Positions 24,114 to 34,271 of a stretch of DNA of 64,000 nt are shown piece after piece. The stretch lies in contig NZ_VOBQ01000008.1 of the NCBI RefSeq assembly GCF_007833165.1, positions 62,001 to 126,000 on the forward strand, written 5' to 3'. Source of the DNA: Caenimonas sedimenti (lineage in GTDB: Bacteria > Pseudomonadota > Gammaproteobacteria > Burkholderiales > Burkholderiaceae_C). The position numbers were made by a program, and so were the translations under genes. The notes under the pieces are model-generated. The model was not told the DNA's origin and searched no databases. It was given only the letters and a program-made list of their open reading frames with translations. The first letter of the stretch is position 1. Every line of letters starts with the position of its first letter.

Positions 24114-25021
24114 GCCGGCACCCGACGTTCGATCGCGCCCACCTTGCCGAACGCCGGCTTGGGCACGCTGCCCCAGGTGTCGAGCGCCGACGGATGTGCT
24201 TCGAGCATGCGCGGCTCGCGCGCACCCTCCTCGGGGAACTCCTCCATGCCGAAGCTGTACTCGACGGTCATGCCGTCGGGATCGAGGAAGTACAGGAAGA
24301 TGCTGCCCGAGGGCTTGTGCCGGCCGGGACCGAAGACGATCGGCACCTCGGCCTTGTTGAGCCGGTTCATCGCGATGCCGATGTCGTCGATGTCGCTGAC
24401 CATGAAGTTAATGTGGTTGAGGTGGTTGCCCTCGACCGAGCGCCCGATCGCGAACGAGTGGTGCAGCGGGTTGGGCTGGCAGCGCATGAACGCGAAGCGG
24501 CCCTCGACAAAGTCCGAGATCGCGAAGCCCAGGTTCGCAGTCAGGTAGGCGGCCATCTCGTCGAAACGTTCGACCGACAGCACCACGTGGCCGAGTTGCA
24601 CGATCTTGGTCAGACTCTGGCGGAACGGCAGCGCCATCTGCAGCACGCGCGTGTAGAACTCCATCGTCAGCCCGGAGTTCGGCTCGACGAAGCGCAAGCC
24701 GTCGCCCTGGCGCAACGCCGCGCGCTCCTCGGCATCGATTTCCTCCACAGCGAGACCGAGGCCGGCGAGGTGCCTGCGCGCATGCTCCATCTCGGCGCGG
24801 CTCTCGAGTTCGAACGCGACTCGCTTTACGCCCGGCGCCTTGGCCGGATACAGCACGAGGTGGTGATGGTCGCTGCCGCAGCGCAGGAAGGCCGGCCCGC
24901 CTGCCACCGGTTCGGAGGCGTCGAGACCGACAGTGCCGGTGTAGAACGCTGCCGATCGGTCAAGGTCGGTCACGTTCAAAGCGACGTAGCCCAGCTTGCG
25001 GTATCGGAAGGGCATGCTCAT
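24110..25021 (-). CDS. Extradiol (catechol 2,3-dioxygenase-type) dioxygenase, two-domain VOC protein
   Basis: This is a 303-residue type I extradiol enzyme. The second domain carries the iron ligands His145 (LGHVVLS), His203 (HLNHINF) and Glu254 (MTVEYSF). The first domain starts KLGYVALNVTDLDRS. It cleaves a catechol-like ring next to the diol. The ATG at 25021 has GGAGA about 6 nt upstream; another ATG two codons on is possible. It sits directly after the RHO 2 subunits and before the SDR. It differs clearly from the catechol 2,3-dioxygenase at 47759 and so probably handles a different, perhaps carboxylated or bulkier, catechol. Confidence 0.88.
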   Translation of the reverse strand: MSMPFRYRKLGYVALNVTDLDRSAAFYTGTVGLDASEPVAGGPAFLRCGSDHHHLVLYPAKAPGVKRVAFELESRAEMEHARRHLAGLGLAVEEIDAEERAALRQGDGLRFVEPNSGLTMEFYTRVLQMALPFRQSLTKIVQLGHVVLSVERFDEMAAYLTANLGFAISDFVEGRFAFMRCQPNPLHHSFAIGRSVEGNHLNHINFMVSDIDDIGIAMNRLNKAEVPIVFGPGRHKPSGSIFLYFLDPDGMTVEYSFGMEEFPEEGAREPRMLEAHPSALDTWGSVPKPAFGKVGAIERRVPA

Positions 25022-25032
25022 GTTCGTCTCCG

Positions 25033-25518
25033 TCAAAGAAGGATGCTCACGCGCCCCTGCGGGCGCAGCGAATCGAGGTCGAGCACGCAGCGCTTCTTGC
25101 GGATGCGCAGGCCCGCCGCCTGGCGCACGAGCGAATACTCGCTGCTGCCGATGTAGGTGTCCGTGTGGCCGCCTTTGGTGCGGTAGGTCACGAAGGCGGT
25201 GGCGACGCGGCACTCGTCGGCGCCCGACTCGAGGATACGCACGTTGCTGACGAGGTGCCGCGTCTTCGAGCGCGGGTACTCGGAGTAGGCGGTCTTCTTC
25301 TGCAGCCGTTTGACGCGCTCGCCGAGGCGGAACGCGTCGTCGGCAATGTAGAACAAGTTGCGGTCGGGCGTTGCGTCCTTGGCCAGGTCGGTCGATGGCA
25401 CTTCGTAGCGCGCGTCGTCGGTGAACAGGGCCAGCCATTCCTCGAGCCGCCAGTCGTCGAGCAGCGCGGCCTCATGGAAGAGAAAGTCTTCGATTTCGGG
25501 GCGGGTGAAGGTCTGCAT
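25033..25518 (-). CDS. Aromatic ring-hydroxylating dioxygenase beta subunit, RHO 2
   Basis: This is a 161-residue NTF2-like small subunit. It has EIEDFLFHEAALLDDWRLEEWLAL at the N-terminus (read here as EIEDFLFHEAALLDDW then RLEEWLAL), a DARYEVP strand, and the C-terminal RIRKKRCVLDLDSLRPQG. It follows the RHO 2 alpha subunit by 12 nt and precedes the extradiol dioxygenase by 11 nt. It is structural for the hexameric oxygenase and has no catalytic metal of its own. Confidence 0.9.
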   Translation of the reverse strand: MQTFTRPEIEDFLFHEAALLDDWRLEEWLALFTDDARYEVPSTDLAKDATPDRNLFYIADDAFRLGERVKRLQKKTAYSEYPRSKTRHLVSNVRILESGADECRVATAFVTYRTKGGHTDTYIGSSEYSLVRQAAGLRIRKKRCVLDLDSLRPQGRVSILL

Positions 25519-25530
25519 GTCGCTGGCTCC

Positions 25531-26802
25531 TTAGGCGGCGTGGGCGCGCGTCAGGCGCGAATTCCACTCGGTCCAGAAGGCGCGCATCTGGATCTCGTCG
25601 TCCATTGCCGGCTGCGCCTTGCCCATGCCCTTGGAAATGTCGTTCCAGCCCGCCTCGCGCACGTTCTCGTAGCCGGTCTGGCACTGCTGCAGCGCTTCGA
25701 CGTCGTCGGGCGTCGCGAAGCCGCCCGGGCCGAGAAATTCGAGGAAATTCTCGAGACGAGACTTGCGCGACCAGTCGCTCTCCTCGGTGGGTGCCAGCGC
25801 CCATGCGTTGACGTGCAGGAAATTCGGCGCCAACGGATAGAAGGTACGTACCGTGACCGCCATGATGTCGTTGATGATCAGGTTCGGGAAGATCAGCAGG
25901 TTGCGGTTCTTCAACGCGATGCGCTGGGCGCGCTCGGCGCCGAAGCGCTGCGCCAGCCCGGCGACGATCTTCTCGATATCGGCCTTGCCCTGATCGCCCC
26001 AGGCCGGGATCGACTGCCCGACTGGGCGACCCCAGGGTGCGCTGTACTCGATCACGGCGTGCCCGTTGCCCAGGTCGCGGCCGTGGCCCACCAACGGTAC
26101 CGGCGAGAGGGAGCCGACCGTGCCTTTCAGGTAGTCGAGGTAGCTGGCATGCGTGGTCGAAGCGTGGTAGCCGTCAATGCTGTTCTCGACCAGCAGCTTC
26201 CAGTTGGCGCGCAGGCTGTACTCCTGCGTGCCGCCGACGATCGCCATGCCGACTTCGGACTGGTCGGCCACCAAGTCGATGTACTCGCGCGCGCTGCCCA
26301 GGTACGTGGGCAGGTCGACGATGTCCTTGTCGAAAGCGATGAAGTGGAAGCCGCGGTACTCCTCGTGGCGTGGGGCCGGCACCAGGTCGGCGCCACCCTG
26401 GTCGTTGAAGCCCTCGCAGTACGATTCCTTGCCCGGCTGGTCCTTGAGCTTGCCGTCATTGCCGAACACCCAGCCGTGATAGAAGCACTGGAAATTCTTG
26501 GCCGTGCCCGAGCGGTCGCGGCACACCGTGGCTCCGCGGTGCGGGCAGGTGTTCATGAAGGCGTTGAACTTGCCGCCGGCATCGCGGTTGAAGATGACGT
26601 TGCGCCCGGCCACCGTGCGCGTGACGAACTGGCCCGGTTTGGCGAGTTCGGAGGCGTGCCCGAGGTAGAGCCAGCAGCGGTTGAAGATCGCGTTCCGTTC
26701 AGACTCGAACACATCGGTGTCGGTGAACGAGGCGCGCGGCACCTTGAACAGCTGGCGCTCTTTGTCAACGTGCAGCTTGATGACCTTGGAGATGTCTTTC
26801 AT
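25531..26802 (-). CDS. Aromatic ring-hydroxylating dioxygenase alpha subunit, RHO 2
   Basis: This is a 423-residue oxygenase large subunit. The Rieske ligands are Cys86, His88, Cys106 and His109, in NTCPHRG and CFYHGW. The iron site is [10 protein letters not shown], with Asp210, His213 and His218. It heads a unit of alpha, beta, extradiol dioxygenase, SDR, MFS, TetR and amidohydrolase. That makes a self-contained hydroxylation-dehydrogenation-ring-cleavage set lacking only electron carriers. The substrate is probably an aromatic acid, but the sequence does not tell which. RHO 2 is distinct from RHO 1, 3 and 4 and is not a recent copy. Confidence 0.9.
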   Translation of the reverse strand: MKDISKVIKLHVDKERQLFKVPRASFTDTDVFESERNAIFNRCWLYLGHASELAKPGQFVTRTVAGRNVIFNRDAGGKFNAFMNTCPHRGATVCRDRSGTAKNFQCFYHGWVFGNDGKLKDQPGKESYCEGFNDQGGADLVPAPRHEEYRGFHFIAFDKDIVDLPTYLGSAREYIDLVADQSEVGMAIVGGTQEYSLRANWKLLVENSIDGYHASTTHASYLDYLKGTVGSLSPVPLVGHGRDLGNGHAVIEYSAPWGRPVGQSIPAWGDQGKADIEKIVAGLAQRFGAERAQRIALKNRNLLIFPNLIINDIMAVTVRTFYPLAPNFLHVNAWALAPTEESDWSRKSRLENFLEFLGPGGFATPDDVEALQQCQTGYENVREAGWNDISKGMGKAQPAMDDEIQMRAFWTEWNSRLTRAHAA

Positions 26803-26890
26803 CGGCTCTTCTCCTGTTACAGGATGGACGTCAGTGCCTGGCCCGGCGTGCGGCGCGAGAGGCAGAATGTTCAGGACGGGGCATGCGAGG

Positions 26891-27584
<694 letters not shown>

Positions 27585-27592
<8 letters not shown>

Positions 27593-28349
27593 GCGCGCGC
27601 CCCTTGAAGTAAATCTTCTGGACCCGTTCGCTGCCGCGGATCTCGGCCGGCGTGCCCTGCTCGAACAAGGCGCCCTGCTCGAAGACGAACACGTGATCGG
27701 TCAGCCCCTCGATCACCTTCAGGTCGTGCTCGATGATCACCAGGGTCAGCGACGCCGGCAGGGTCGCACGCAACATGTCGACCACATCGTGCGTCTCCTC
27801 CTCGCTCATGCCGGCAGTGGGCTCGTCAAGCAGCAACAGGCGCGGCTCGGTCGCCAGCGCCAGCGCGATCTCGAGTTGGCGCAGTTCGCCATAGGACAGG
27901 TCGGTCGCCGGCACGTGCGCCTTGGCCGAAAGGCCGACCTTGTCGACGCAGGCCGCAGCCCGTTCGTCGAAATAGTGATCGCGCCCACGCGGCGACCAGA
28001 AGTTGTAGGCCCGCATCGGCTCACGCGACTGCACCGCGATGCGCACGTTTTCCGCCACCGTGAACTCGGGAAAGATGCTGGTCTTCTGGAAGCTGCGGCC
28101 GATACCGAGGTGACTGCGCCGCTCGGCCGGCAGCGCCGTGATGTCGACTCCGTCGAACTGGATCGATCCCGACGTCGCCTGCAGGGTTCCGGTCAGCAGG
28201 TTCAGCAGCGTCGTCTTGCCAGCACCGTTGGGCCCGAGCACGCCGTAACGCTTGCCCGGCAGCAGTTTCAGGTCGACGCCATTGAGCGCCAGAAAGCGCC
28301 CGTAGGCCAGCGTCAGCCCGCGGGTCTCGAGCAGCGCCGCGGCGGTCAC
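27585..28349 (-). CDS. LIV-type ABC transporter ATP-binding protein (LivG family), importer 3
   Basis: This 254-residue ATPase, read from a GTG that overlaps the LivM stop (GTGA), has Walker A GPNGAGKTT, LGIGRSFQKTSIFPEF, signature LSYGELRQLEIALAL and Walker B LLLLDEPTAGM. The longer open frame upstream lies within LivM and is not used. It partners the LivF-like ATPase. Confidence 0.9.
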
Positions 28350-29353
28350 GTCGCGTCCTCGGGCAGCGCCACGGCCGCACCGCGGGCACTCGGCTTCGCG
28401 CCGCGCCAACGACCCAGTGCGTTCGTTACCAGCGGCACCAGGCCGTTCGGGGCATACAGCACCACCACCACGAACACGATACCGAGCACGAGACGCCAGT
28501 GATCGGTCAGCGTGCCGAGGTAGTGAAACAACGCGAGGAACAGGGCCGCGCCGACCAGCGGCCCGTACAGGACCCCCACGCCACCCAGGATGACCATCAG
28601 AATCACCTCGCCCGAGGTGGTCCAGAACAGCAGCGAAGGATCGACCAGGCCGAACAGGCTGGCATGCAAGGCACCCGCCACCGCGGCCAGCGATCCGGCC
28701 ATCACGAAGCCGATCAGCTGGAAGCGGCGCACCGGGTAGCCGAGTGCGCGCATCCGCGCGGCGTTCTGGCGGATGCCGGAAAAGACCGAGCCCAGCGGCG
28801 AGGCGTCCAGGCGCTTCAGCCCGTACACCAGCAACACAAGCCCGACGAGTGCGACGTAGTAGAACGTGAACTCGCTGTCCAGCGACAGCCAGGCCGGCAG
28901 GTCAGTGCCACGCCACAGCTTCGGACGCGGGATCGACGGGATGCCGTTGATCCCACCCGACCAGGTCTGCGTCGACAAGACCAGCACGTAGAAGAGCTGG
29001 CAGAACGCGATCGTGATCATCACGAAGCCCACACCACCGAGCCGCAACACCATCGCGCCGACCAGTGCGGAGACCAGCATGCCGACGATCAGCGCCGCCG
29101 CCAGCAGCAGGAACAGGTTCTCGGACAGATGGCGCAGCATGAACCCGGCCAGGTAGGCGCCGACGCCGAGAAACAGGCCGTGGCCGAAGCTGATCAGGCC
29201 GAGCCGACCGATCAGGATGTTCAGGCTGAGCGCGAACATGCCGGTGATCATGACTTCGATCGCGAACTCGGTCTGTGTACCGCGGGTGAAGTGCGGCAGC
29301 GCCAGGGCTACTGCCAGCACGGCCAGCGTTGGCCAGTGACGGACGCGAGTCAT
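28346..29353 (-). CDS. LIV-type ABC transporter permease (LivM family), importer 3
   Basis: This is a 335-residue membrane protein with multiple hydrophobic spans. The family hallmark ALSLNILIGRLGLISFGHGLF is near residues 41-61 (split: ALSLNILIGRLG, LISFGHGLF), and the cytoplasmic loop contains IRQNAARMRALGYP. It is coupled by ATGA to LivH upstream and by GTGA to LivG downstream. The C-terminal tail after the last membrane span is short and Ala/Arg-rich. Confidence 0.9.
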   Translation of the reverse strand: MTRVRHWPTLAVLAVALALPHFTRGTQTEFAIEVMITGMFALSLNILIGRLGLISFGHGLFLGVGAYLAGFMLRHLSENLFLLLAAALIVGMLVSALVGAMVLRLGGVGFVMITIAFCQLFYVLVLSTQTWSGGINGIPSIPRPKLWRGTDLPAWLSLDSEFTFYYVALVGLVLLVYGLKRLDASPLGSVFSGIRQNAARMRALGYPVRRFQLIGFVMAGSLAAVAGALHASLFGLVDPSLLFWTTSGEVILMVILGGVGVLYGPLVGAALFLALFHYLGTLTDHWRLVLGIVFVVVVLYAPNGLVPLVTNALGRWRGAKPSARGAAVALPEDAT

Positions 29354-30210
29354 CGCGCGATCCCCATCAGGCCCTGCGGGCGCACCAGCAGCACCGCGAC
29401 AAGCACGAGGTAGATGACTGCGGTCGAGAACTCCGCCGCGTAGATCTGGCCGACGACGGTGGCCGCGCCGATCAGCAGGCTCGCGATCAGCGCGCCGGCC
29501 AGCGAACCCATGCCGCCGGCCACGACCACCACCAGCGCGGAGATCAGAATCTCACTGCCCATGCCGGGAAACGCATTGAAGATCGGCACCGAGAGCACTC
29601 CCGCCAGGCCCGCAAGCGCCGCGCCGACCGCGAACACGCCGCTGAAGAGACGGGTGACGTCGATCCCCAGCGCCGCGGCCATCTCGCGATCGTCGACACC
29701 GGCGCGTACCATCGCGCCCAACCGCGTCCGGCCGAAGCCCAGCAGCAAGGCAGTGATGACCACGGCGCCGATGACCACGACCAGCACCCGATAGACCGGC
29801 ACCGAGGCGCCCGCCAGCGCGACGGTGCCTGCGAGTCCGGGCGGCAGCGGCAGGGTCTGGATCGGCGCGCCCCAGATGATGCGCACCAGCTCGTCGAAGG
29901 CGAATACTAGTCCGAGCGTCAGCAACACCTGCGGGTACATGCCGCGCCCATAGGTGCGCGCCAGCAGCGTGCGCTCGAGCAGCACGCCCAGTATCGCGGT
30001 GAGCAACGGCGCGAGCAACACCGCGAGGTAGAAATTACCCAGGCCGCGCGCGATCGTGATGCCGAAGTAGGCGCCTACCATGTACAGCGCGCCATGCGCC
30101 AGGTTAACGACATGCATCAGCCCGAAGACGAGCGACAGCCCCGAGGCGATCAGGAACAGCAGCACCCCCATCTGCAGGGCGTTCAGAACCTGTTCAACGA
30201 TGATCTGCAT
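29350..30210 (-). CDS. LIV-type ABC transporter permease (LivH family), importer 3
   Basis: This 286-residue permease is read from the ATG at 30210 (MQIIVEQVLNALQMG); the open frame extends upstream but lacks membrane character. Hallmarks are GLSLVFGLMHVVNLAHGAL and the loop RTRLGAMVRAGVDDREMAAALGI (here RTRLGAMVRAG plus DDREMAAALGI). It lies 46 nt after its binding-protein gene. Confidence 0.88.
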   Translation of the reverse strand: MQIIVEQVLNALQMGVLLFLIASGLSLVFGLMHVVNLAHGALYMVGAYFGITIARGLGNFYLAVLLAPLLTAILGVLLERTLLARTYGRGMYPQVLLTLGLVFAFDELVRIIWGAPIQTLPLPPGLAGTVALAGASVPVYRVLVVVIGAVVITALLLGFGRTRLGAMVRAGVDDREMAAALGIDVTRLFSGVFAVGAALAGLAGVLSVPIFNAFPGMGSEILISALVVVVAGGMGSLAGALIASLLIGAATVVGQIYAAEFSTAVIYLVLVAVLLVRPQGLMGIAR

Positions 30211-30256
30211 GACGAGCTGGGCAAATGGATTCGGAGTGCGGCGCCAGCCCCACGTG

Positions 30257-31453
30257 TCAGAGCACGCAGCCCTCGCCCTTGTCGGCAACCTGTTCGTAGG
30301 TCTTCAGGATCTTGTGGCCGAGCGTGCCGTCCGCGCGCTTGATGACTTCGCCGATGTAGATGTTCTGCACCACGTTGCCGGTGCGCGGGTCGATCCGGAA
30401 ATAGCCGCGCGGGCTGTCGACCTGCAGGGTGGTCAGCGTCTTGCGCACCTTGGCCTTGTCGCTCAGGTCGCCCTTGAGGGCCTCGATGGTCGCAAGCATC
30501 AGCTTGGCGGTGTCATAGCCCTGCACGTGCATGACGTGAGCGACCTTGCCGTATTTCTTCTGGAAGCGCGCCTGGAACGCGCGGTTGCGCGGGGTGTCGA
30601 GGCTTGCCATGTAGTGGCCGCTGACCATCACGCCGACGGCCGCATCGCCCATCGCCGGGAAGAACAGTTCGTCGGCGCCATAGACCGGCACCACCATCTT
30701 CAGCTTCGGCCCGCGCACGCCGGCCTGTGTCACCTGCGTGATGAAGCGCGGCGCCGCGCTCCCCGCCAGGAACCCCCACACCATGTCGATTTCGCCCTGC
30801 TTGGCACGGATGTTGGTGACGAGCGGCGTGAAGTCCGCCGTGCCCAGCGCCGGCCACTCTTCCAGCGGCGCCTTGCCGCCCTTCTGCATGAAGCCCTCCC
30901 GGAACGCGCCGGCCTGCTCGCGCCCGGAGTCATAGTTGGAGGCGACGGTGAGCGCCGACTTGCCCAGGTTCTCCGCCGCGTACTGACCCATCGAATGGTT
31001 CACCTGCCAGTTCGAGAACGAGGTGCGCACGATGTAGGGACTGCAGTTCTTGCCGGTCACGTCGTTGTTGCCGGCGTTGGCCACGAGCAGAAAGGTCTTG
31101 GAGCGATCGACCTCGTCGCGGATCGCAGCCACCACGTGGGACGCGATCGGGCCGACCATGAAGTCCACTTTGTCGTCCTTGGTGTAGCGCCGCACCAGCT
31201 GCAGCGTGACCTTGGGGTCTTCCTTGTTGTCTTCCTTCAGGACGACGATCTTCCGTCCGGCGGCCTGCCCATCGGCCTCCTCGACCGCCAAGTCGAAGCC
31301 TTCCTTGACTGCCTCGCCATACACCGCGAAGACCTGGGAGAACGGCAGCAGCATGCCTACCTTGATGTCCTTGCCCTGGGCGGCGGCGGGCAACGGAATT
31401 GCACAGGCGACGGCCAGCGCCGTAGCGACGGCGGTGCGGTTGAAAGTGGTCAT
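30257..31453 (-). CDS. Periplasmic substrate-binding protein, importer 3
   Basis: This is a 398-residue type I binding protein with a clear signal peptide, hydrophobic at about 7-24 and likely cleaved after AAAQ. The mature N-terminus KDIKVGMLLPFSQVFAVYG resembles receptors for aromatic acids such as benzoate or protocatechuate analogues. That resemblance is general, and the ligand is not proven. A 218-base AT-rich region with repeats lies upstream, so this gene probably begins a transcription unit. Confidence 0.88.
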   Translation of the reverse strand: MTTFNRTAVATALAVACAIPLPAAAQGKDIKVGMLLPFSQVFAVYGEAVKEGFDLAVEEADGQAAGRKIVVLKEDNKEDPKVTLQLVRRYTKDDKVDFMVGPIASHVVAAIRDEVDRSKTFLLVANAGNNDVTGKNCSPYIVRTSFSNWQVNHSMGQYAAENLGKSALTVASNYDSGREQAGAFREGFMQKGGKAPLEEWPALGTADFTPLVTNIRAKQGEIDMVWGFLAGSAAPRFITQVTQAGVRGPKLKMVVPVYGADELFFPAMGDAAVGVMVSGHYMASLDTPRNRAFQARFQKKYGKVAHVMHVQGYDTAKLMLATIEALKGDLSDKAKVRKTLTTLQVDSPRGYFRIDPRTGNVVQNIYIGEVIKRADGTLGHKILKTYEQVADKGEGCVL

Positions 31454-31671
31454 CTTGTCTCCTATGTGGCGCGGGCGCCGTGTGTAGTTGGTCGGTCGCA
31501 GCGACGAAACAAACAGCGCATCCTGTTTTTTTACGATACATGCGATGTCTGACGAACTCGATTCGCAACACTAGTGTCTGAAATCTAACAAGCAGTGTCT
31601 ATTATCGATAACCATTAGAAATACCGAGATTTCAAATTAAGCAAAAACAATGCCGGCCAGCCAGCAGGCAT
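31454..31671 (-). promoter_or_regulatory. AT-rich promoter region of importer 3 with repeats
   Basis: This 218-base gap is markedly AT-rich. It holds a direct repeat AGTGTCT at 31573-31579 and 31594-31600, spaced 21 bp (two helical turns). It also holds ATACCGAGATTT at 31621-31632, inside an inverted repeat GAAAT-N6-ATTTC; it differs by one base from the ATATCGAGATT word at 50055. The spacing suggests activator binding on one DNA face. No confident -35/-10 could be chosen. Confidence 0.45.
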
Positions 31672-32154
31672 TCAGAACGGAAACACGACATATCGCGGCA
31701 ACGCGTCGGCGTCGTAGACGGCGCGCCGCTGCCGGAGCAACGCCCCGGTTGGCGACACCTCGACCAGGTCACGGTAAATGCCGCTGGTAAGCAAGGTCGA
31801 GACGCCACCTTCCGGGGTCATCACAATCAAGAAGTTCGATACCACTTCGAACCGGCCGGGGGCTGCCTCGCGGCAGTCCAGGCGCTGAAAGAAGTGGCGC
31901 GTCCGGTAGGCCTGGTAGGTCCCGGCCCAGACCTTGGTGACGATGGACACGCGGTCCTCGAGACGCGCTCGGCTGTCATCGAGCATCAGCGCGATGGACA
32001 GGCCGCGTTGCTCGTTCTCGGCCGAGATGCAGATATACGACGTCGCCGGATCGCTCGAGAAAGTGGCGAGCCAGCCAGCCATGTCCTGCGCGTCGAGCGC
32101 GGCGATGTGCCGGGTCTGGACGGCGTCGATCGCATTCAAGGTGTCGGCGTTCAT
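31672..32154 (-). CDS. Aromatic ring-hydroxylating dioxygenase beta subunit, RHO 3
   Basis: This 160-residue NTF2-like subunit starts at the ATG overlapping the alpha stop (ATGA at 32154). It is more divergent than the other beta subunits: MAGWLATFSSDPATSYIC replaces the usual WLALF.....Y motif region, and the end is YDADALPRYVVFPF. Assignment rests on size, fold-like pattern and strict pairing with the alpha subunit. Confidence 0.82.
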   Translation of the reverse strand: MNADTLNAIDAVQTRHIAALDAQDMAGWLATFSSDPATSYICISAENEQRGLSIALMLDDSRARLEDRVSIVTKVWAGTYQAYRTRHFFQRLDCREAAPGRFEVVSNFLIVMTPEGGVSTLLTSGIYRDLVEVSPTGALLRQRRAVYDADALPRYVVFPF

Positions 32155-33353
32155 GCTTCGGCCTCCCGCTTGAAGCCCATCAGCTGGCGGTAGTACTCCC
32201 ACTTCGGCAGCTGGCCGGTCTCGTCGTTCTGCTTGACGTCGAACGACGGCTCCTTGCCGCCGGTAACGCCTTTCTGGAACTCCGCGTACCCGGGCGTGAA
32301 ACTGCCGATATGGATGCGCTGAAAAATAGCAGCGTCTTCCATGCTGACCATGCCGCAAGGTCCGAGCAGGTTGGACGACTGGCGCAATCGATGGCGCACC
32401 ATCGCCTCGTCGTCATCAGCATGCGAGAAGTAGGCGTAGTGGACCTCGGTCACGTCGTGGCTGCGCGCGATCGCGAAGCGCAGATTGATGACGTCGAGGT
32501 GCTTGACGAGCACGCTTACCGGGAACAGCTCGACCACGCACGATCCCTTTTCCGGGTTCTGGCCCTTGAACTCGATCAACGAGGGGTCCTTCAGGAAGCC
32601 GCTGCTCTGGATCGGCTTGAGCTGCGCCTCGATCGCGATGTGGCCGTTCGGCGTCATGAACTGCGCGCCCTGCCCGCCCTGCCAGTTCAGCAGCCGAAAA
32701 CCGGTGTGCAGCAGCGGCGCATGGAAGCCATCGTTGTCGTTGTAGGCTTTCCAGTTGACCGCATAACGCACCTTCTGGTAGCCGAGCAGCTTCAGGCGCC
32801 CGTCGCCCGCGAGCACCACGCGCAGCGTCGAGCGCATGCTCTCGCCCAGCCATTCGTCCAGCGGCGGCGTGGCCTCACCCAGGGTGACGAACAGCAGGCC
32901 CAGGTACTCGGCGGTACGGAGCTGCTTGAGGCCGAAATTCTTCTTGTCGAAGTCGGGTGCGAATTCCTTCGAGCCCGGGCAGCCGACCAGGTCGCCCTCG
33001 AGTGCGAACAGCCAGCGGTGGTAGGGGCACTCGAACTCCGGCCGGTTGCCGCAGGTCGCGGTTTCCACCTGCGTGCCGCGGTGGGTGCAGCTGTTCAGGA
33101 ATACGCGCAGCTCGCGGTCCTTGCCACGCGCGATCAGCAAGGGCATTCGACCGAGGTCGAAGGTCTTGAAGTCGCCGACTTCGGGCAGCTCGCCCCCGTG
33201 GGCCACCGGGTGCCAGCAGTCACCGTAGTAGATGGTCTTGAGTTCCTGTTCGAACAGCGGCTCGCTGACGAACACCTCCTTCGGGACTTGGCTGATCCGA
33301 TCTGACCAGACCAGCGACTGGGTGCGGACGCTATCATGGGCAGGCGTGTGCAT
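32151..33353 (-). CDS. Rieske oxygenase alpha subunit, RHO 3
   Basis: This is a 400-residue large subunit. The Rieske ligands are Cys89, His91, Cys109 and His112 (CTHRG and CPYHRW). The mononuclear iron site is NDNDGFHAPLLH, with Asp208, His211 and His216. The spacing and the CPYHRW motif set it apart from RHO 1, 2 and 4, suggesting a separate subfamily. It sits 36 nt after a C-C bond hydrolase gene and the importer 2 genes. The substrate is unknown. Confidence 0.88.
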   Translation of the reverse strand: MHTPAHDSVRTQSLVWSDRISQVPKEVFVSEPLFEQELKTIYYGDCWHPVAHGGELPEVGDFKTFDLGRMPLLIARGKDRELRVFLNSCTHRGTQVETATCGNRPEFECPYHRWLFALEGDLVGCPGSKEFAPDFDKKNFGLKQLRTAEYLGLLFVTLGEATPPLDEWLGESMRSTLRVVLAGDGRLKLLGYQKVRYAVNWKAYNDNDGFHAPLLHTGFRLLNWQGGQGAQFMTPNGHIAIEAQLKPIQSSGFLKDPSLIEFKGQNPEKGSCVVELFPVSVLVKHLDVINLRFAIARSHDVTEVHYAYFSHADDDEAMVRHRLRQSSNLLGPCGMVSMEDAAIFQRIHIGSFTPGYAEFQKGVTGGKEPSFDVKQNDETGQLPKWEYYRQLMGFKREAEA

Positions 33354-33389
33354 GTCGATACCTCCAGGGTTGGGACAGCAGATGAAAGA

Positions 33390-34271
33390 TCAGACCTTCC
33401 CGGTCTGCAGAAACTGATGAACGACCGTGTTGAACTCGGCCGGCGCCTCGTACTGCGGCCAGTGCGCCGCATCGGCACGCATCACATAGAGTTGCCCGCC
33501 GGGCACCTGGGCGCAGGCCGCGGTCGCAGCCTCGAGATCGTGAATCGGGTTGAACCGCGTCCAGAGGAAGAGCGTGTCGCAGGCCAGCTTGCCGAGTTCG
33601 ATCATCACCGGCGTGCTCGCGCCAGGATCGGCCGAATTCAGCAGTGCGAGCACTTTCGGGGCGGCCTGCTGGAAGTCGGGCCGCAGATAGATCGCCAGCC
33701 GCGAGCCGACAAGTTCGTCGTCGAGCAAGGACCAGTTGGTCTCGTGCATCAGCCATTTCATTCGCCTGCGCACCGTCTCGACCGTCGGCACCTGCCCAAC
33801 ATTCCTGCGGCTGAGTTCTTCAAGGTTCTGCAGCTCGCGCCGGCCCTTCTCGCTGACGATCGGGATGCCGCCGGTCGTGTTGAGGATCAGGCGCTTGACG
33901 CGAAACGGACACATCGCGGCGAACGTGCCGGCGACCCAGCCACCCAGCGACTCGCCCGAGATGTGCGCACGCAAGATGCCCAAGGCATCCATGAGCTCAC
34001 CGAGCTGGAGCGCGTAGGTGGCGGGTAGGTAGTCGACCTCGAGCGGCTTGTCCGACAAGCCGTGGCCGACGAAGTCGAAGGCGACGACGTGATAGTCAGC
34101 CGATAAGGCCAGCACATTCTTCGCATAGGCCTCTAGGTGGCCGCCGATGCCGTGCATCAGGAACAGCGCCTCGGGCTTGCCGGCTCCGGCCTCGACGATG
34201 CGGATGTTGCCGAAGCTCGGCGTCTCGACGTAGCGCACACAGGCGCCAAGCAGGTCCAGCCACAGACTCAT
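33390..34271 (-). CDS. Alpha/beta hydrolase (meta-cleavage-product hydrolase-like)
   Basis: This 293-residue serine hydrolase has oxyanion segment LMHGIGGH near 38-45, nucleophile elbow GESLGG with Ser108, a probable acid in FNPIHD, and His in ADAAHWPQYE near the C-terminus. Such enzymes cleave the C-C bond of extradiol ring-fission products. It differs from the DmpD-like enzyme at 49133 and may serve the second extradiol dioxygenase at 24110. An esterase is possible too. It is coupled to the LivF gene of importer 2 by ATGA and precedes RHO 3. Confidence 0.82.
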   Translation of the reverse strand: MSLWLDLLGACVRYVETPSFGNIRIVEAGAGKPEALFLMHGIGGHLEAYAKNVLALSADYHVVAFDFVGHGLSDKPLEVDYLPATYALQLGELMDALGILRAHISGESLGGWVAGTFAAMCPFRVKRLILNTTGGIPIVSEKGRRELQNLEELSRRNVGQVPTVETVRRRMKWLMHETNWSLLDDELVGSRLAIYLRPDFQQAAPKVLALLNSADPGASTPVMIELGKLACDTLFLWTRFNPIHDLEAATAACAQVPGGQLYVMRADAAHWPQYEAPAEFNTVVHQFLQTGKV

